Below are positions 12,200-22,455 of a stretch of 64,000 nucleotides of DNA, piece after piece. Below the pieces are notes generated by a model that was not told the DNA's origin, searched no databases, and was given only the letters and a program-made list of their open reading frames with translations. Source of the DNA: Parelaphostrongylus tenuis (Eukaryota; Nematoda; Chromadorea; Rhabditida; Metastrongylidae); the NCBI GenBank assembly GCA_019055375.1, contig JAHQIW010007058.1, positions 123,248-187,247 of the forward strand, read 5' to 3'. The position numbers and the translations under genes are program-made. The first letter of the stretch is position 1; the number at the start of each line of letters is the position of its first letter.

Positions 12200-12780
12200 A
12201 GCGCAAAATAAGCTTCTTCTGAAGGGCGAAATTGCGTTTGGCTAACGGTAAAGTACCGGTTTTTTTCTACCCACTGATTGTCCTACTTTTCGGCATTTCG
12301 GCAAATACGCCTGCTTCAGAGTCTGAACGTAATACTCATTGCAACGTTACTTATATTACTATGTGTCGTGGAAAAGAGAAATCTAGGGCATTAATACGCG
12401 ATAACTGATTAAGGGAAAAGCAATCACCGTGCAATCTAGTCTAGGGACTACCTATGTTGTTAGCACAAGGTGACGTATGAATCCGCCCCATGGCACTAGG
12501 TCAAATTAACGATAGGTGTCAGCTGAGACCCAGGCTAGAAAACAGTCTGAGATAAGGTGTCATGTGGATGGTTATGTTAAGGCACTCCCCCTTTTTGCAC
12601 ATTTACGGGTTTTTGGAATTTATTTAGAAAGCTTCAAGGACTTTTCGCGCCGATGTTTTCGATTCGTGCTCTAAGATTTTAACCAATACCGCGAAGTCGT
12701 CATCGTTGCCCTTTTGGATCCTAAACGCACTTAGAGGTTTATTAGGGTCCTTCTTTGTTTTCTCGTCTAGGTATATATAT
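12200..12780 (-). mobile_element. Penelope-like element family 2, 3' end fragment (copy 1)
   Basis: Homologous, in the same orientation, to 61950-62600, where the minus strand still encodes the end of a PLE protein (LEAFWINSRNP, GECLNITNHMTPYL). Here the same region is more decayed. It includes a degenerate PLE-type hammerhead (12286-12334) after the ORF end and a TGTA-rich microsatellite at 12786-12812 at its 5' side. Confidence 0.65.
12286..12334 (-). ncRNA. PLE-type hammerhead, degenerate
   Basis: Minus strand reads CTCTGAAGC, a GGCGTATTTGCC hairpin and GAAATG, matching the layout of the other PLE-type motifs (CTGAAGA, hairpin, GAAACG, AGCC) but with changes in the core and in helix I. 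Confidence 0.45.
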
Positions 12781-12785
12781 TGTAG

Positions 12786-12812
12786 GTAGGTGTATGTATG
12801 TATGTATGTATG
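12786..12812. repeat. TGTA microsatellite
   Basis: GTAGG followed by repeated TGTA units; a matching run is at 62525-62555 in the paralogous segment. Confidence 0.8.
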
Positions 12813-12950
12813 TACTCCCTTTAAACAATGACACGGTCGTGCTGGTTTTGCATTTACAAAGGTCCTCTCCTTGGGATGCTGCAGTCTCCCTACTTAGAAT
12901 AAGCGCAGACGAATGATTTGCACAATTGCCGTTATGTGAAGGTCCTGTCC

Positions 12951-12990
12951 AAGTGACGAGGCTGCTCAAGGCTGAAACACGTGTATCCGG
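12951..12990 (+). ncRNA. Hammerhead ribozyme, degenerate
   Basis: Reads GTGACGAG (first core base changed), helix II GGCT/GGCT-like, TGAAACACGTGTA, then TCCGG. The core lacks the leading C, and 11.1 is changed. Confidence 0.5.
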
Positions 12991-13253
12991 TTGTACAAGA
13001 ACCCATTAACAGGCCGCATGACATGCTGGCTCAAATAATAATTTTGAGATAAACGTAATTTGTGCGTGGTCTTAAGAAAACACTCGAAACAAATGGTATG
13101 ACATTTCAAAGTACCAGCCAGGAACAATCGAGTGTAAAACATTGCCGATCTAGTGAATTTTCACTTGGCGGCAATTGTGTAAATGGTTCGCCGTCGTCTA
13201 CTCTTGATAGGGAGATGTAGGGGCTCCCGAGAGGATTGGCTAGAGACGAAGGC

Positions 13254-13300
13254 TGCCTGATTAACGAGGCTGTTTGAGGCCGAAACACGTGTATCGGGCT
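13254..13300 (+). ncRNA. Hammerhead ribozyme, degenerate
   Basis: ATTAACGAG replaces CTGACGAG, while the GGCTGTTTGAGGCC helix II, GAAA, the loop-less ACACGTGT helix III and the GTA-TCGGGC cleavage context are kept. Confidence 0.55.
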
Positions 13301-13320
13301 CTACGAGAGCCCATTAAAAA

Positions 13321-14145
13321 TGACGACAGGCAATAAGGAGATTGTGCGATTGTTGCCGATGTCGCTAACAACCTCTTTTTTGAAAATTAACACGGTCATG
13401 TTGGTTTTCCATTTATTAGGACCTTCTCATTGTGATAAGTAGAGTGTGCAGAGCAGAGTCACTGTGCTGATGAAATCTACACAAAGTTGACCTGGAACTC
13501 AGACTTATCAAGTCTGTACAGTATCTTATTTGTTCCTTTATAGACGAATAACATGTCGAATTTTCGAAGGGGTATCGTTGAAAAGATAGACCCATCCTCC
13601 TTTATGCCAATTGTAAACACTTTGCTGATTCTTCTTTGAAGTGCTTTTTTTCACTGTGCGGATCGCAGGATACTCATGGCGTTGCTTTCCTGTCTCTTTG
13701 AGGGAGACGGAGTAGCGAACTTATCCGAGGTGAGGTCTAATCTCCGTCTATGTGACTGCAATCAGCTATTGCGGGATTCTAGCCAACTTGACTCGTAAAA
13801 AAGTATATAAAACTGAAGCAGCGAAAACAGAGAGTTGGCTTTAGAAGCACATTTGTCTCAGTGAAACACGTCCTCGCCTATAGACATCCTTCTAATTTTC
13901 TAATCTGGCACTGAGGACGCTCCACATGCTTTGCGACTAACCGTGAGAAAATCTCTCTTAGAAGAATTTGCATTGCAGTTTGATTTTTTTAGTGCAAATG
14001 TACATAAGTTTGAAAAATAATGCACACGTAGCAATTCTTTCAAAGCTGTGGAAATTTTTGAGTACGCATGGCTAGAGTTGCTCTTCTGATGTGCTAGTCG
14101 TCGGACGGATTGGACATGTGAATGAGCATAGGGCAAGAACACATA
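13321..14145. repeat. Segment shared with 63.1-63.76 kb
   Basis: Continues the direct duplication of 61.7-63.8 kb (see findings). On the minus strand it contains text matching the 100-codon frame at 63374-63679, here interrupted by stops. ORF 13900-14142 belongs to this repeat. I cannot assign the encoded sequence to a family. Confidence 0.5.
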
Positions 14146-14187
14146 GTTTTGCCCTCTGGATTAGCTTCAACTTTCGTTCAGTAAAGT

Positions 14188-15518
14188 GAATTGTAGTTGG
14201 TTTCCACACTAAGTCGGCTCAGTATGGCCGGTATCACAGCAGGAAAAAGGCCTGTGCGATGACTTCCTTCTTCCAAGCACACCAGTAGCCTAAAAAACAA
14301 TCGAAAATTGGAATGGTCTTCGGCGGTAAATCAAAAAACACGAAGGTGGTGTACTAACCCTTCATGTCAAACTCACAGCTTGTATTGCTAGACGAAGTAA
14401 TTGATTTCATTGACATTCGATTTCATTAAATTTCAATGACCTTAACCATTTCAGTTGCTGCGGTCATGCCATGTTAACAAGCAGCGTAGATTTAGTGCAT
14501 TGTACGCTAATTTCCTGGTTATAAAATGGAAAAACATCAAAGTTTTGTTGAACTGAGCGGTGGCGGCCGCCTAATGTCTCTGATAGTTATGCCTGTGTGC
14601 AGGAAAGATCATTAGTAAATTACCAATATCAGTATAAGTGCTTCTACGTGTATTATCTATAACAGAAATGGGTAGTCTTCTCAAAAGTGGTTACATTTCT
14701 TCTCTTTGCTTTTTCGAATTTCCGTAGGTTAGCCAGATGCGGAACGTAGTTCGCGTCTCATTTGTAATTTAAGATATTTTATTACATAACAACTAAGGCG
14801 GAGCGCATGTGGCGCAGTGGTTAGAGGTGCTCTGCGTCGCACACGAGGTCAATGGTTCGATCTCGCGCTCATGGCTCACCAAGCCATCCATCCCTCCGGG
14901 GTCGGTAAATTGGTACCAGAAGGTCTCAGACTTGTCTGGGAGGATAAGCAGCACTGACTCGGTTCAGCGGAAGGCCACCGCGAGTCATTGTAAAGGCCGG
15001 ATATACATTCAGTCACCTCAAACGAAGTTAAAAATTGAAGTCGAATGCATGGCGCATCCCTCAGGGATTGATCAACGCCGAGAGCTTTATCCTTTTTAAC
15101 AACTAAGGCGGTTAAAACGATTAGAGTAGAGATCCTTTTTTGGTTTTGTAATTTGCAAAAACTTTCGTTTCCAATAATCTATTTCGAATATAGAAATTCA
15201 GTTCGTTTCTAGTTTTTGAATGTGACACGTTCGTGAGAATCAGAAAGCGAGATGAGCATCTTACACCACAATAATGAGCTGCTTAAATTGCTAAGTTATC
15301 CATTTGTAAAAGCTCGTTTTGAAATTATGAGTCATGTCTCCTTGAGAATGTATGCATCTCATAAATAAAGAGCATTTCTTCTGAGGTAATAGCAGTTCCT
15401 TATTCCAAGTTTTGACCAGGTGGCAGTGTTCCACATCCAAACGCCTATGAGACCACGAAGACGATACATAGGGGAAAAGCAAGCAAGCAAGAAGCGACTG
15501 ATGTTTTCCGCATCGCAT
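14188..15518 (-). pseudogene. Pseudogene of the five-exon secreted-protein family
   Basis: Decayed copy with exon 1 at 15411-15518 (MRC start, then CIVFVVS, a TAG, AFGCGTLPPGQ), exon 2 at 14377-14514 and exon 3 at about 14188-14289. Exon 1 is frameshifted, carries an in-frame stop and has lost its GT donor (CAAAAC instead of CAAGGT). Exon 2 keeps the GTGAGT donor but its frame is broken. Exon 3 retains GLFPAVIPAIL after a one-base insertion near its start. Exons 4 and 5 are absent: the sequence runs into the 12-14 kb repeat. A SINE sits in intron 1. Compare the intact gene at 22456-27877. Confidence 0.7.
14801..15096 (+). mobile_element. tRNA-derived SINE, copy 3, with target duplication
   Basis: Best preserved of the four SINE copies: A box TGGCGCAGTGGTTAG, B box GGTTCGATCTC, body identical in layout to copy 2, T-rich tail. 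It is flanked by a perfect 14-bp direct repeat TAACAACTAAGGCG (14787-14800 and 15097-15110), the mark of LINE-mediated insertion. It lies in intron 1 of the decayed secreted-protein copy, antisense to it. Confidence 0.92.
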
Positions 15519-15724
15519 ATTTCAACCGAAATTCTGCAACGCTTTCGTTCTTGAATGAAGAAAGCTGGAAAGAGTTTCGATGAAGCAGTTACGATTGTCT
15601 GAGAGAATTGCGGGAGCGTCATTTCGCTTCTAAAGGGGAGATCAAATATCGTTTCTCACGTCGCTGAATAAGAGATAGAAGGAAAGACATTAAAGGAAGA
15701 CGAAAACTGTACTGCTTTCGAGAA

Positions 15725-15895
15725 TTAATCATGGTCAACTGAAGTACCGAAACCCAGAAGCCGTCCTTTTGCAACCGTATGATCGCCCCGAGTTCCATAA
15801 ATTTTGCGCGCCTCTTCAGTAGAATTTTCACCTAGCGCCATTCGCGTATGAGTAGCAAGCGAGTCATTACCCAAGACAGCTCTATATTGGAGCAA
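15725..15895 (-). CDS. Uncharacterised ORF fragment
   Basis: Minus-strand frame of about 50 codons (GNDSLATHTRMALGENSTEE, then GTRGDHTVAKGRLLGFGTS) ending in TAA at 15725-15727, with coding-like composition. It directly precedes the region of exon 1 of the decayed secreted-protein copy. I do not recognise the family; it could be part of a repeat protein. Confidence 0.25.
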   Translation of the reverse strand: MLQYRAVLGNDSLATHTRMALGENSTEEARKIYGTRGDHTVAKGRLLGFGTSVDHD

Positions 15896-16406
15896 CTACA
15901 AGCAAATTCTACTCCAAAATGTCTACAAAAATTGAAGTTTGAACGATACCAAAATCATGCATTTTTATAGCGAGATTTGAATTAGGAAAACCATAACGAC
16001 ATAGAGTTTTTGCACAACCCATCAAAACCATTAAAAGTGTATTGGAAAACCTATTATGATAGTGGCCACTAAGGAGCAGGAGCTGACTGAGTAAGGTTTC
16101 ATTTAGGGAAAATGGAAGACAAATCTGAGCAATAAACGAAACTCTTATTGCTGCCTAATAGAACGGCATTTTATCTGCTATCATCATGATTAAGGAAGTA
16201 AACCTCGGACTCCTTCGGAGTTTTTCCAACATTCTATATTTTTCGTTCTGACCTCTCTGCCAAAAGGGAAACTAATGAATATATGGCATTTCAAATCTCT
16301 GCACTTCATGTTTCTCATTATTGTAATCAAAGACGGGCGAGAAAACTAAACAAGGAAGTATTTCACGACAAGGCGTTATGTTAAGAAAATTTTATGTTAA
16401 TTACAG
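15896..16406. other. No gene seen
   Basis: AT-rich, with no splice-bounded open frame that I can support. Confidence 0.3.
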
Positions 16407-17782
16407 CTATCTCGACTGTGATGGCGACCATAAAAATCTTTTCGTATGATATCACCAAAAATGGAAGCAGTGAAACTACGCCGTCAAAGTGTGAGAAGGA
16501 TACATATCTAACTTTTACGATAATTTCATTCTTAACATTCTATAGTTTCTATAAAATTCAACCCTTAACATTCTATAGTTCTTACTCTAAAAGGGGGAAA
16601 CTAATTAAACTACAGTTTACAATATATTCAAATGTTTGTCTATATACTTAAGAGAATTGAGTGGTGAACAAAAACCTCCCTGGATAGGATGAAACGCGGG
16701 TTCGATTCCTGCCTGAGGCCGAGTTTTTGCTCACCACTCAATTCTCTTGAGTATACAGAAAAACATCATAACAATGCGAAATGCATTAAAATACTATTGA
16801 TTTCAAATGTTTGTGTAAATAAGCCGGGATCATTTCCGTATTTCGGTCACGGTTCCAGTGCTTGTGGGAAAGCCATTTTTCGGTGATTTCCAGAATCTGA
16901 GTGACATGAGGCTTTACTAGGTTATCCTTTCGACATTTTCGCCTTCTCTAAATCGAGTAATTTTAGTTGATTGTCCACGGTTGTTTATCCTTTTGTAGTC
17001 TTCATCTTGGTGGCCAATTGAGTCGAACCTTTTCCGATGTTATAATTACATATCAAAGAGTACTGAGTGGTATGCAAGACATATGACATCAGGTGGGAGT
17101 TGAATCCACGTTTCTCCCATAGCGGGACGGCTAAGACGTAAGATCTTACCTCTGCTTAGAAGCAGTAAAAACAAAGAATATACTCATATTACATAACTCA
17201 CACAGCTGTCAGTATAACTGAGTTCAATGACGATACATGTGTCAATGATAATTGAATCTTTCATACATGTGCTTAACTCATAAAATTAGAGTCGAATGTT
17301 TCGATGAAGCTGATAAGTCATTCGATGCCAGTGTAACAGGTTTACCAAATTCATCAAGTCGAATGTCTCACCCAGAAAGCAAGAACTTGTCAGAGAAAGA
17401 TATGATGAAACAAGATCTTACGTTAACGTTGGAATCAAAGTCACACGTTCGTCGATTATCAAAAACTGTAAGCTGTCAGGCAGATTCAACTTTTCATGAA
17501 TTGTTCGATGGTCAAGGTGGCCATGAAATTTTCTATTGACATGGGGAATAACAAAGCCTTGATTTTTTTATAGAGCTTTCAAGAATATTGATGAAAAAAA
17601 ACTAATAAAAAAACTTGTTTTCGTGTTCACCTCACCGTCTCTAGTTTGCATCACGTCGCCACGTTTATCATGAAAATTTTTATGTCACTTGGTGAGCTCA
17701 AATTTGTGTTTAGGGAAAGAATGCGATGACAAAGAATCAAACGTCACTCATAGATGGTCCTGCCGTTAACTATTGCTTCAAA
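16407..17782 (+). CDS. Probable internal exons of an unknown gene
   Basis: Three candidate exons fit together in phase: 16407-16488 (acceptor TTACAG, donor GTGTGA), 17290-17467 (acceptor AATTAG, donor GTAAGC) and 17714-17782 (acceptor GTTTAG, donor GTACGT). The joined frame is 109 codons with no stop. Residues are polar and Ser/Thr-rich with acidic patches (FDEADKSFDASV, NLSEKDMMKQD) and a basic SHVRRLSK that fits a kinase site. No domain is recognised; it reads like a cytoplasmic linker. The first intron holds two tRNA-like foldback repeats. Splice-phase agreement is the main support; start and end exons are unknown. Confidence 0.4.
16643..16757. repeat. tRNA-like foldback repeat, copy 2
   Basis: Near-perfect inverted arms of about 28 bp (AAGAGAATTGAGTGGTGAAC at 16650 and its complement ending at 16749) enclose a 40-nt centre containing a B-box-like GCGGGTTCGATTCCTGC. 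Only the T-arm of a tRNA is recognisable. Confidence 0.75.
17050..17165. repeat. tRNA-like foldback repeat, copy 3 (degenerate)
   Basis: Contains GTACTGAGTGGTATGCAAG and a minus-strand T-arm-like GGGAGTTGAATCCAC, matching the general layout of copies 2 and 4. The right arm is poorly kept. Confidence 0.35.
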
Positions 17783-18460
17783 GTACGTTGGCGGTCGAGA
17801 TTACCCTGTGGACCATAGTATACAAAACGGTAAAATCACTTCATCTGTCTGAGCAGCTATAGGTGAAGCGGAGCCGACAATATTTTTGTTTGAAATTTTC
17901 GACGCGAAATAGGGATACCGGTGAAAGCAGTGTGTGATTCCAAAACTTCAGATGCTCCCTATCGACGAAGTGAATCATGGTAAAGTAGCGAGGTGTTTTT
18001 CACATCGAGAAGGAAGTATGCATTCATACAAATTTTGTTTCTCTGCTAAACCGGCGAATCGAATGATTCTTCGGCATTGCTCATTAATTGAATAAAATTC
18101 TTTGATTAATGAGACTGTCGTGTGAATTCACAATTCCTAATACTGCAACTCATAGCACTTCATCTGCAGCATTTCAAATGGAGTCCATTGTTCTTCAGAC
18201 ATAATCGTTTTGGCAACTCTGTTCATTCACGCACCAGCATAGGTATTATGAGACTGCCAGACAAAATATGGAGTAGCTTTGTGATGCTTTTTGTGATGTT
18301 TCGGGATTCTGGAAGTTTTCGAAACCGTTAATATTTAGCACGTAATTTTACTGCTTACTACTAATTTTTACAAAGTCACGTAATTTCATATAATTCTATC
18401 TCTTCACTTAGTCAGAAATCTTTTTATCTGACCTTACTTGCGGTGGTATGATCTTGTAAT

Positions 18461-18636
18461 ATACTCAATAATGTGGAGTGCTGTGCAAAAACATTTGCGT
18501 CAGCTGGCATTCAAACTCAGATCTCTCTTTTTCCGGGAGCGTATGCTGACCGTTGCACCACCGGAAAGAATGAGATCTGGGTTCGAATCCCGGTTGACGC
18601 AAATGTTTTTGCGCAGCACTCCACATTATTGTGTAT
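18461..18636. repeat. tRNA-like foldback repeat, copy 4
   Basis: Long palindrome: left arm from 18461 (CAATAATGTGGAGTGCTG, GCAAAAACATTTGCGTCA) and right arm to 18636 are complementary over about 70 nt. The minus strand of the left half has an A-box-like GGTGCAACGGTCAGC and a B-box-like T-arm, and the right half repeats the T-arm as GGGTTCGAATCCC on the plus strand. It looks like a tRNA-derived sequence copied in opposite orientation onto its own end. Confidence 0.75.
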
Positions 18637-18639
18637 CTT

Positions 18640-19420
18640 CAGTCAGTATTAGAATTTCGAGCAAAAAGGCGGCACTAGAAGGAGCATTTATATAAAAAAT
18701 CTTTCTGCTATGATTATATTTGACTCGATAAATTGAAGCACTTGAATACATCTTTGCTCAGATCTCTTTCTTTTCTTGAGTTGTTAATGAATGTGTGGTT
18801 GCACTAACCTCCCACACTTCTTGGAGTTTAGCTAGCGAAAGAGAACAAACCTAGAAAGGATCCATAAAGCACTCTGAGTGAGGCTGTTTCAATTTTTTCT
18901 TTTGCAATTATCATTACACTAAGAAGCATGAGCTACTCGGTGAATACTCCTCTCTTGATTTTCAAATGATGAATGATCGTACTGATTAGTGATGTGAAGT
19001 CGCATTCCGTGGAAAGTAGTCGTTTTTACTTGCCTTTTTATAAGCAGAGTCCTTTCATTCGATTAATAGTAGTCACTCGTCATTTGGAGAAATGTGATTT
19101 CAGAATCCAATGTAGTTGCTAGAAAGCCTTCTTAATGTGCACTACCGACAAAGAAAAAAGACGCTTCGCCTTCATGGCAATTAGCGCGTTTCTTGAACTT
19201 CACAGCGAACTTTGTTCAGAGTATAAAGCAAACTCTTCATTAAGGGAGCGCTTTATCATTACGATAAGATAGCATGCTATCAAGGATATTTCAATAGAGT
19301 TATTTTCTAGGCAATCACGTTCACGCGTTATATTTACACGTATTTTTTGACAGTAAAGTGACATCCTCGGAAAGTCCAAACATTTTCACCTATTTTCGCT
19401 CACTCCTATTGCTTAACTTG
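18640..19420. other. No gene seen
   Basis: AT-rich non-coding sequence without recognisable repeats. Confidence 0.3.
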
Positions 19421-19655
19421 TCAGAGGGAAAGCGCCTTCTCCCATTCATCATTCTTCTTAACACCATAGTTATTTACGTGTTCTACAATTAACCTCAAAT
19501 ATCGGGCACCACGAAGGCTCTGTTCGCATGTGCAGTTGCAAAGGTCGATTGCTTTCTTGTAGCCAGGCATTATTGTCGAACAGATAGCGTCGTCATGAAA
19601 GTGTGTGGTATAAATTTGAGTCACGACATCTCCTTTGACAACCACTTCCAAAGGT
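19421..19655 (-). CDS. Probable terminal exon of an unknown gene
   Basis: Open minus-strand frame of about 77 codons ending in TGA at 19421-19423, preceded by a possible acceptor (ATTCTGAG). It contains DVVTQIYTTHFHDDAICST and KKAIDLCNCTCEQSLRGAR, so a cluster of cysteines in the middle, then a charged tail. A GTAAAT inside (after LRLIVEH) could be a donor, in which case the exon ends there. No signal peptide in this exon and no family recognised. Confidence 0.35.
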
Positions 19656-19939
19656 GGATCTCAGAATACAGTGAATGCAGAGCGACTGCGTTGCGAGCAG
19701 TGTAGAATACATTCATAAAGAGTTCATGGAGAGTAGGGACACAATCTAATTCTACATCTTGCTGATGTACGAGACCTTTTACTTAAATAATCATCTAGGA
19801 ATACACTATCAACTTTGCAACCGTCTGCCAAAAGTTGTTCAGAGAGTTCTATCTGTAGCTGCTTACACCAATGCCTTGTGCTAGCTTGGAAAGAAAGTTT
19901 CCATCGTTTAATAAAACATTCAAAATTTATGCATGTTTT

Positions 19940-20262
19940 CAGACAACAAACAACAACAACTATCCTTCAAAATACAGGCAATGATTATTCACCAGTTTTT
20001 GCCATCGGTCTGCCACGTTTCGGATTTGATCGAAGTACCACTCCTTCGGCTTTGAATCAAAGAACTCTTGACATGCTTCCTCAGCTTTATCGAAAGATTC
20101 AAATTTGCGAACATCAAAAAGTGTTCCATTGACCGAAAAAGGCCGTAATCAGATGAGCAACGTCTGGACTCTAGGGTGGATGCGGTAGAATCTCGTCTCC
20201 GTCCAAGAAACGACATTCCCATCCAAACAATGGAAATTTTCTCTCCAACCTAATAGGTGATT
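19940..20262 (-). mobile_element. mariner transposase C-terminal fragment, copy 2
   Basis: Minus strand reads RCSSDYGLFRSMEHFL (the third catalytic Asp region of mariner, usually preceded by a Pro-rich segment, here changed), then a helical tail of shifted frames ending in WQKLV-like text and a stop. Only the C-terminal third remains. Its sequence after the stop is shared with copy 3 at 29055. Confidence 0.75.
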
Positions 20263-21690
20263 AATGGTGCAAAGCGGTAATGAATAGTTCGCATAAATCA
20301 ATTGACTCCTTCCACGTGAGCATCACTCGCTTTGAACACATCCCAGTTGCAAACCAATGGGTAGGGTTCAAAGCGGCAGAACTTTCCTTGTCCATTTTCC
20401 GATCAACTCTGATTTATAATCTGTTATTGCCTCACAAAAAGTCCAAACTCCAGCCACTAATGAGAGGTCGTCATACCACTACTGATACCACTACTATTAC
20501 GAACTTTGTCGGTTAATCAAAAGATTTCTTCAAGATTTACAAATTTTTCTCATCCTTCAACTAAACTGTTCTTCATCGCTCAAATTGCATCTACGAAGAG
20601 TGCACTAATTTCCAAGGTGTTATCGGCTTCGCCATCGACTCTCTCATCTTAACTGCTTCCCATAAGAAGAACGAGAGGGCTTTCCCAGCCTTACAAGAAG
20701 GTACAACAGAACCTTTCGCCTGAATTTTTTCAGGCAAACCTTTCTCCTACATTTTCTCAGATTAGTAGCTTTAGATTAGTCTACAAATATGAGACACTTC
20801 TTGTATAAAACATCTTGTTACAAATGGCGAACGATACCCATTGAAAGCAGTTCGGCGTATCACGAAGTTTTTGGAGTACTGTTGGTCTTTCAAAACCAAT
20901 TTCCTGTGGTCGCAATGAAGTTTTTTAGAGAGAGGGGAATTGGAAAGAGTACAGGAAGACGTCTTAACGGTATTCAACTAAAGAGAAAGACAGAGAAGGC
21001 GTGAAATCGGGGCACATGCCAGAGTCAAGATTGTCACGATAAAATGCTCACAGTGCAGAAAACATTTCTATCCACGGAAAGATAAATCAAGGTCTGTTCT
21101 ATGATTCCATAATGTTCTGAAGTACACATAACAAAAAAGTAATTCAAAATTATTGATGAAGTTGCACCGTACGTGGTACGATGTATTATTTTTGTCAAGC
21201 TGTATATCGCCTATATGGAAATCGAAAAAGAAACCTATCATGATTAACTGACGCAAGATTCGCAGATTAGTAGTAATAACAACTGAGCTAATGTCTCAAC
21301 GAATCGTCTTTTTCAAGGCCTGGACGTATGTAGTATTAGCTAGTATTCTACCAATCTCTCGTCACCTAATCAAGATAAGTTCTTTCGATGTCCATATACC
21401 ATTTATCAATGCCGAGGTTTATAGAAAGTGGAACTGTTAAATTATCCATTCTCTTTAGATTTTCAATCTTTATAATGAATACTTAGCATTGTATGAAATG
21501 AGAGAGTATCAAAGTATGAGATTTGTATTGTAGCACTTGGTTCAAACGCATAAAATGGTGAGGTGATTGATCATTCGACATTTTAATTTGCGACTTATAA
21601 CGATGTATTTTCGCCGACGTGATAAGTAAAAGATAAATACGGTTGAAATAAATAGATATAACTGAGATAGCCCAAAAATGTGGTAAAACT
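20263..21690. other. No gene seen
   Basis: AT-rich sequence. Open frames are short and conflicting on the two strands. Nothing supportable. Confidence 0.3.
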
Positions 21691-21735
21691 GAATATGGGC
21701 AGTGAGCTAAGAGCATTTTCGATGTTATTGTGCCA

Positions 21736-21782
21736 GAGCTATTCGTACGTTTCGGCGGTGTCGCCCGCTTCATCAGTGACTC
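21736..21782 (-). ncRNA. Hammerhead ribozyme, second type, near-complete
   Basis: Minus strand: helix I strand GAGTCA, core CTGATGA, helix II with GCGG/CCGC, core GAAA, then palindromic CGTACG as helix III and TAGCTC as the other helix I strand. Position 10.1 is A (G expected) and the base before the cleavage site is changed, so activity is doubtful. Confidence 0.55.
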
Positions 21783-22004
21783 ACGTCTCGTACTAAACCC
21801 TGCTATATAGCAGCGATGGCGAGACGTTATTCATAATGATAGCACGATGTTGCGCTATCAACACTTCTTCCAGTTTATAAACTAATAAATTCATAAATTA
21901 AAGCTTGTAGTGAATATGTAAAAACCAATCTCATCGACCGTGTTCAAACCTCGCTCTAAGCAGACAGTGAGCATGTTTAGAGCCTTTGCGAAGTTCTTAT
22001 GTCA

Positions 22005-22051
22005 GAGCCATGCATACGTTTGAAAGGTGTTGCCCGCCTCAACAATGGCCC
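22005..22051 (-). ncRNA. Hammerhead ribozyme, second type, degenerate
   Basis: Same layout as 21736-21782: helix I GGGCCA/TGGCTC pairs over six positions, GGCGGGC helix II strand, CGTATG helix III, but the core reads TTGTTGA and CAAA. Confidence 0.5.
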
Positions 22052-22427
22052 ACGCCTCACGCTGATGTGATAAAAGTTATAAAAAAGTCCTTTTCACAAC
22101 TCAGCTTAAGAAGTGCGTTTCCTCAGGGAAAGCATTGGCATTATTTCTGCTACCGATAGCCTCACTTAAGTACCTTTCAGCATATTCGACCCTATATTGG
22201 CAAGAAGATTTTCAGTGGCGTTAGAAGCTCACAGTTCATTGAAGAACTATGATATCTCCATCAAAGCGCGCCCGCCCACTCGGCAACCGTATAGCGTATC
22301 AGACGAATTATCTGCGCCGAAGCCAGAGGCATAAGGACGTCCTCAGAACCAAATTGGAAATCACACAAAATTTCTCCATTCACAGCTCCTTCTAACAAAC
22401 TCTTTCAGTTTTTTTTTTGTTTAAGAA

Positions 22428-22441
22428 CTGAAGCATTGCAG
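22428..22441 (+). promoter_or_regulatory. Possible spliced-leader acceptor
   Basis: AGCATTGCAG ends at 22441, 14 nt ahead of the start codon at 22456, after a pyrimidine run (22408-22419). This is the usual distance for nematode trans-splicing. Confidence 0.45.
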
Positions 22442-22455
22442 ATTTTTATCATAAC

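Larger units (their letters stand above)
12885..13320 (+). mobile_element. Hammerhead-bearing repeat units b and c, direct tandem
   Basis: Two plus-strand units, hammerhead blocks at 12951 and 13254, so about 303 nt apart. Each has the unit signature: an AATTG or GTAAAT segment, GAGGATTGGCTA-like text, the ribozyme block, the CACATGACATG-like segment and (unit b) GGCTCAAATAATAAT, then AAGAAAACACTCGAAAC. The same tandem layout occurs at 62640-63095. Confidence 0.7.
21690..22075 (-). repeat. Direct repeat pair with second-type hammerheads
   Basis: Two degenerate units about 270 nt apart (around 21700-21790 and 21970-22070), each with a hammerhead-like block on the minus strand. A tandem of this kind is what terminal repeats of PLEs or retrozyme monomers look like. 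Confidence 0.5.

Noticed and set aside
18498..18600. Functional tRNA gene
   Set aside because: A and B boxes are recognisable but lie in a palindrome with the T-arm duplicated in inverse orientation; no complete cloverleaf forms.
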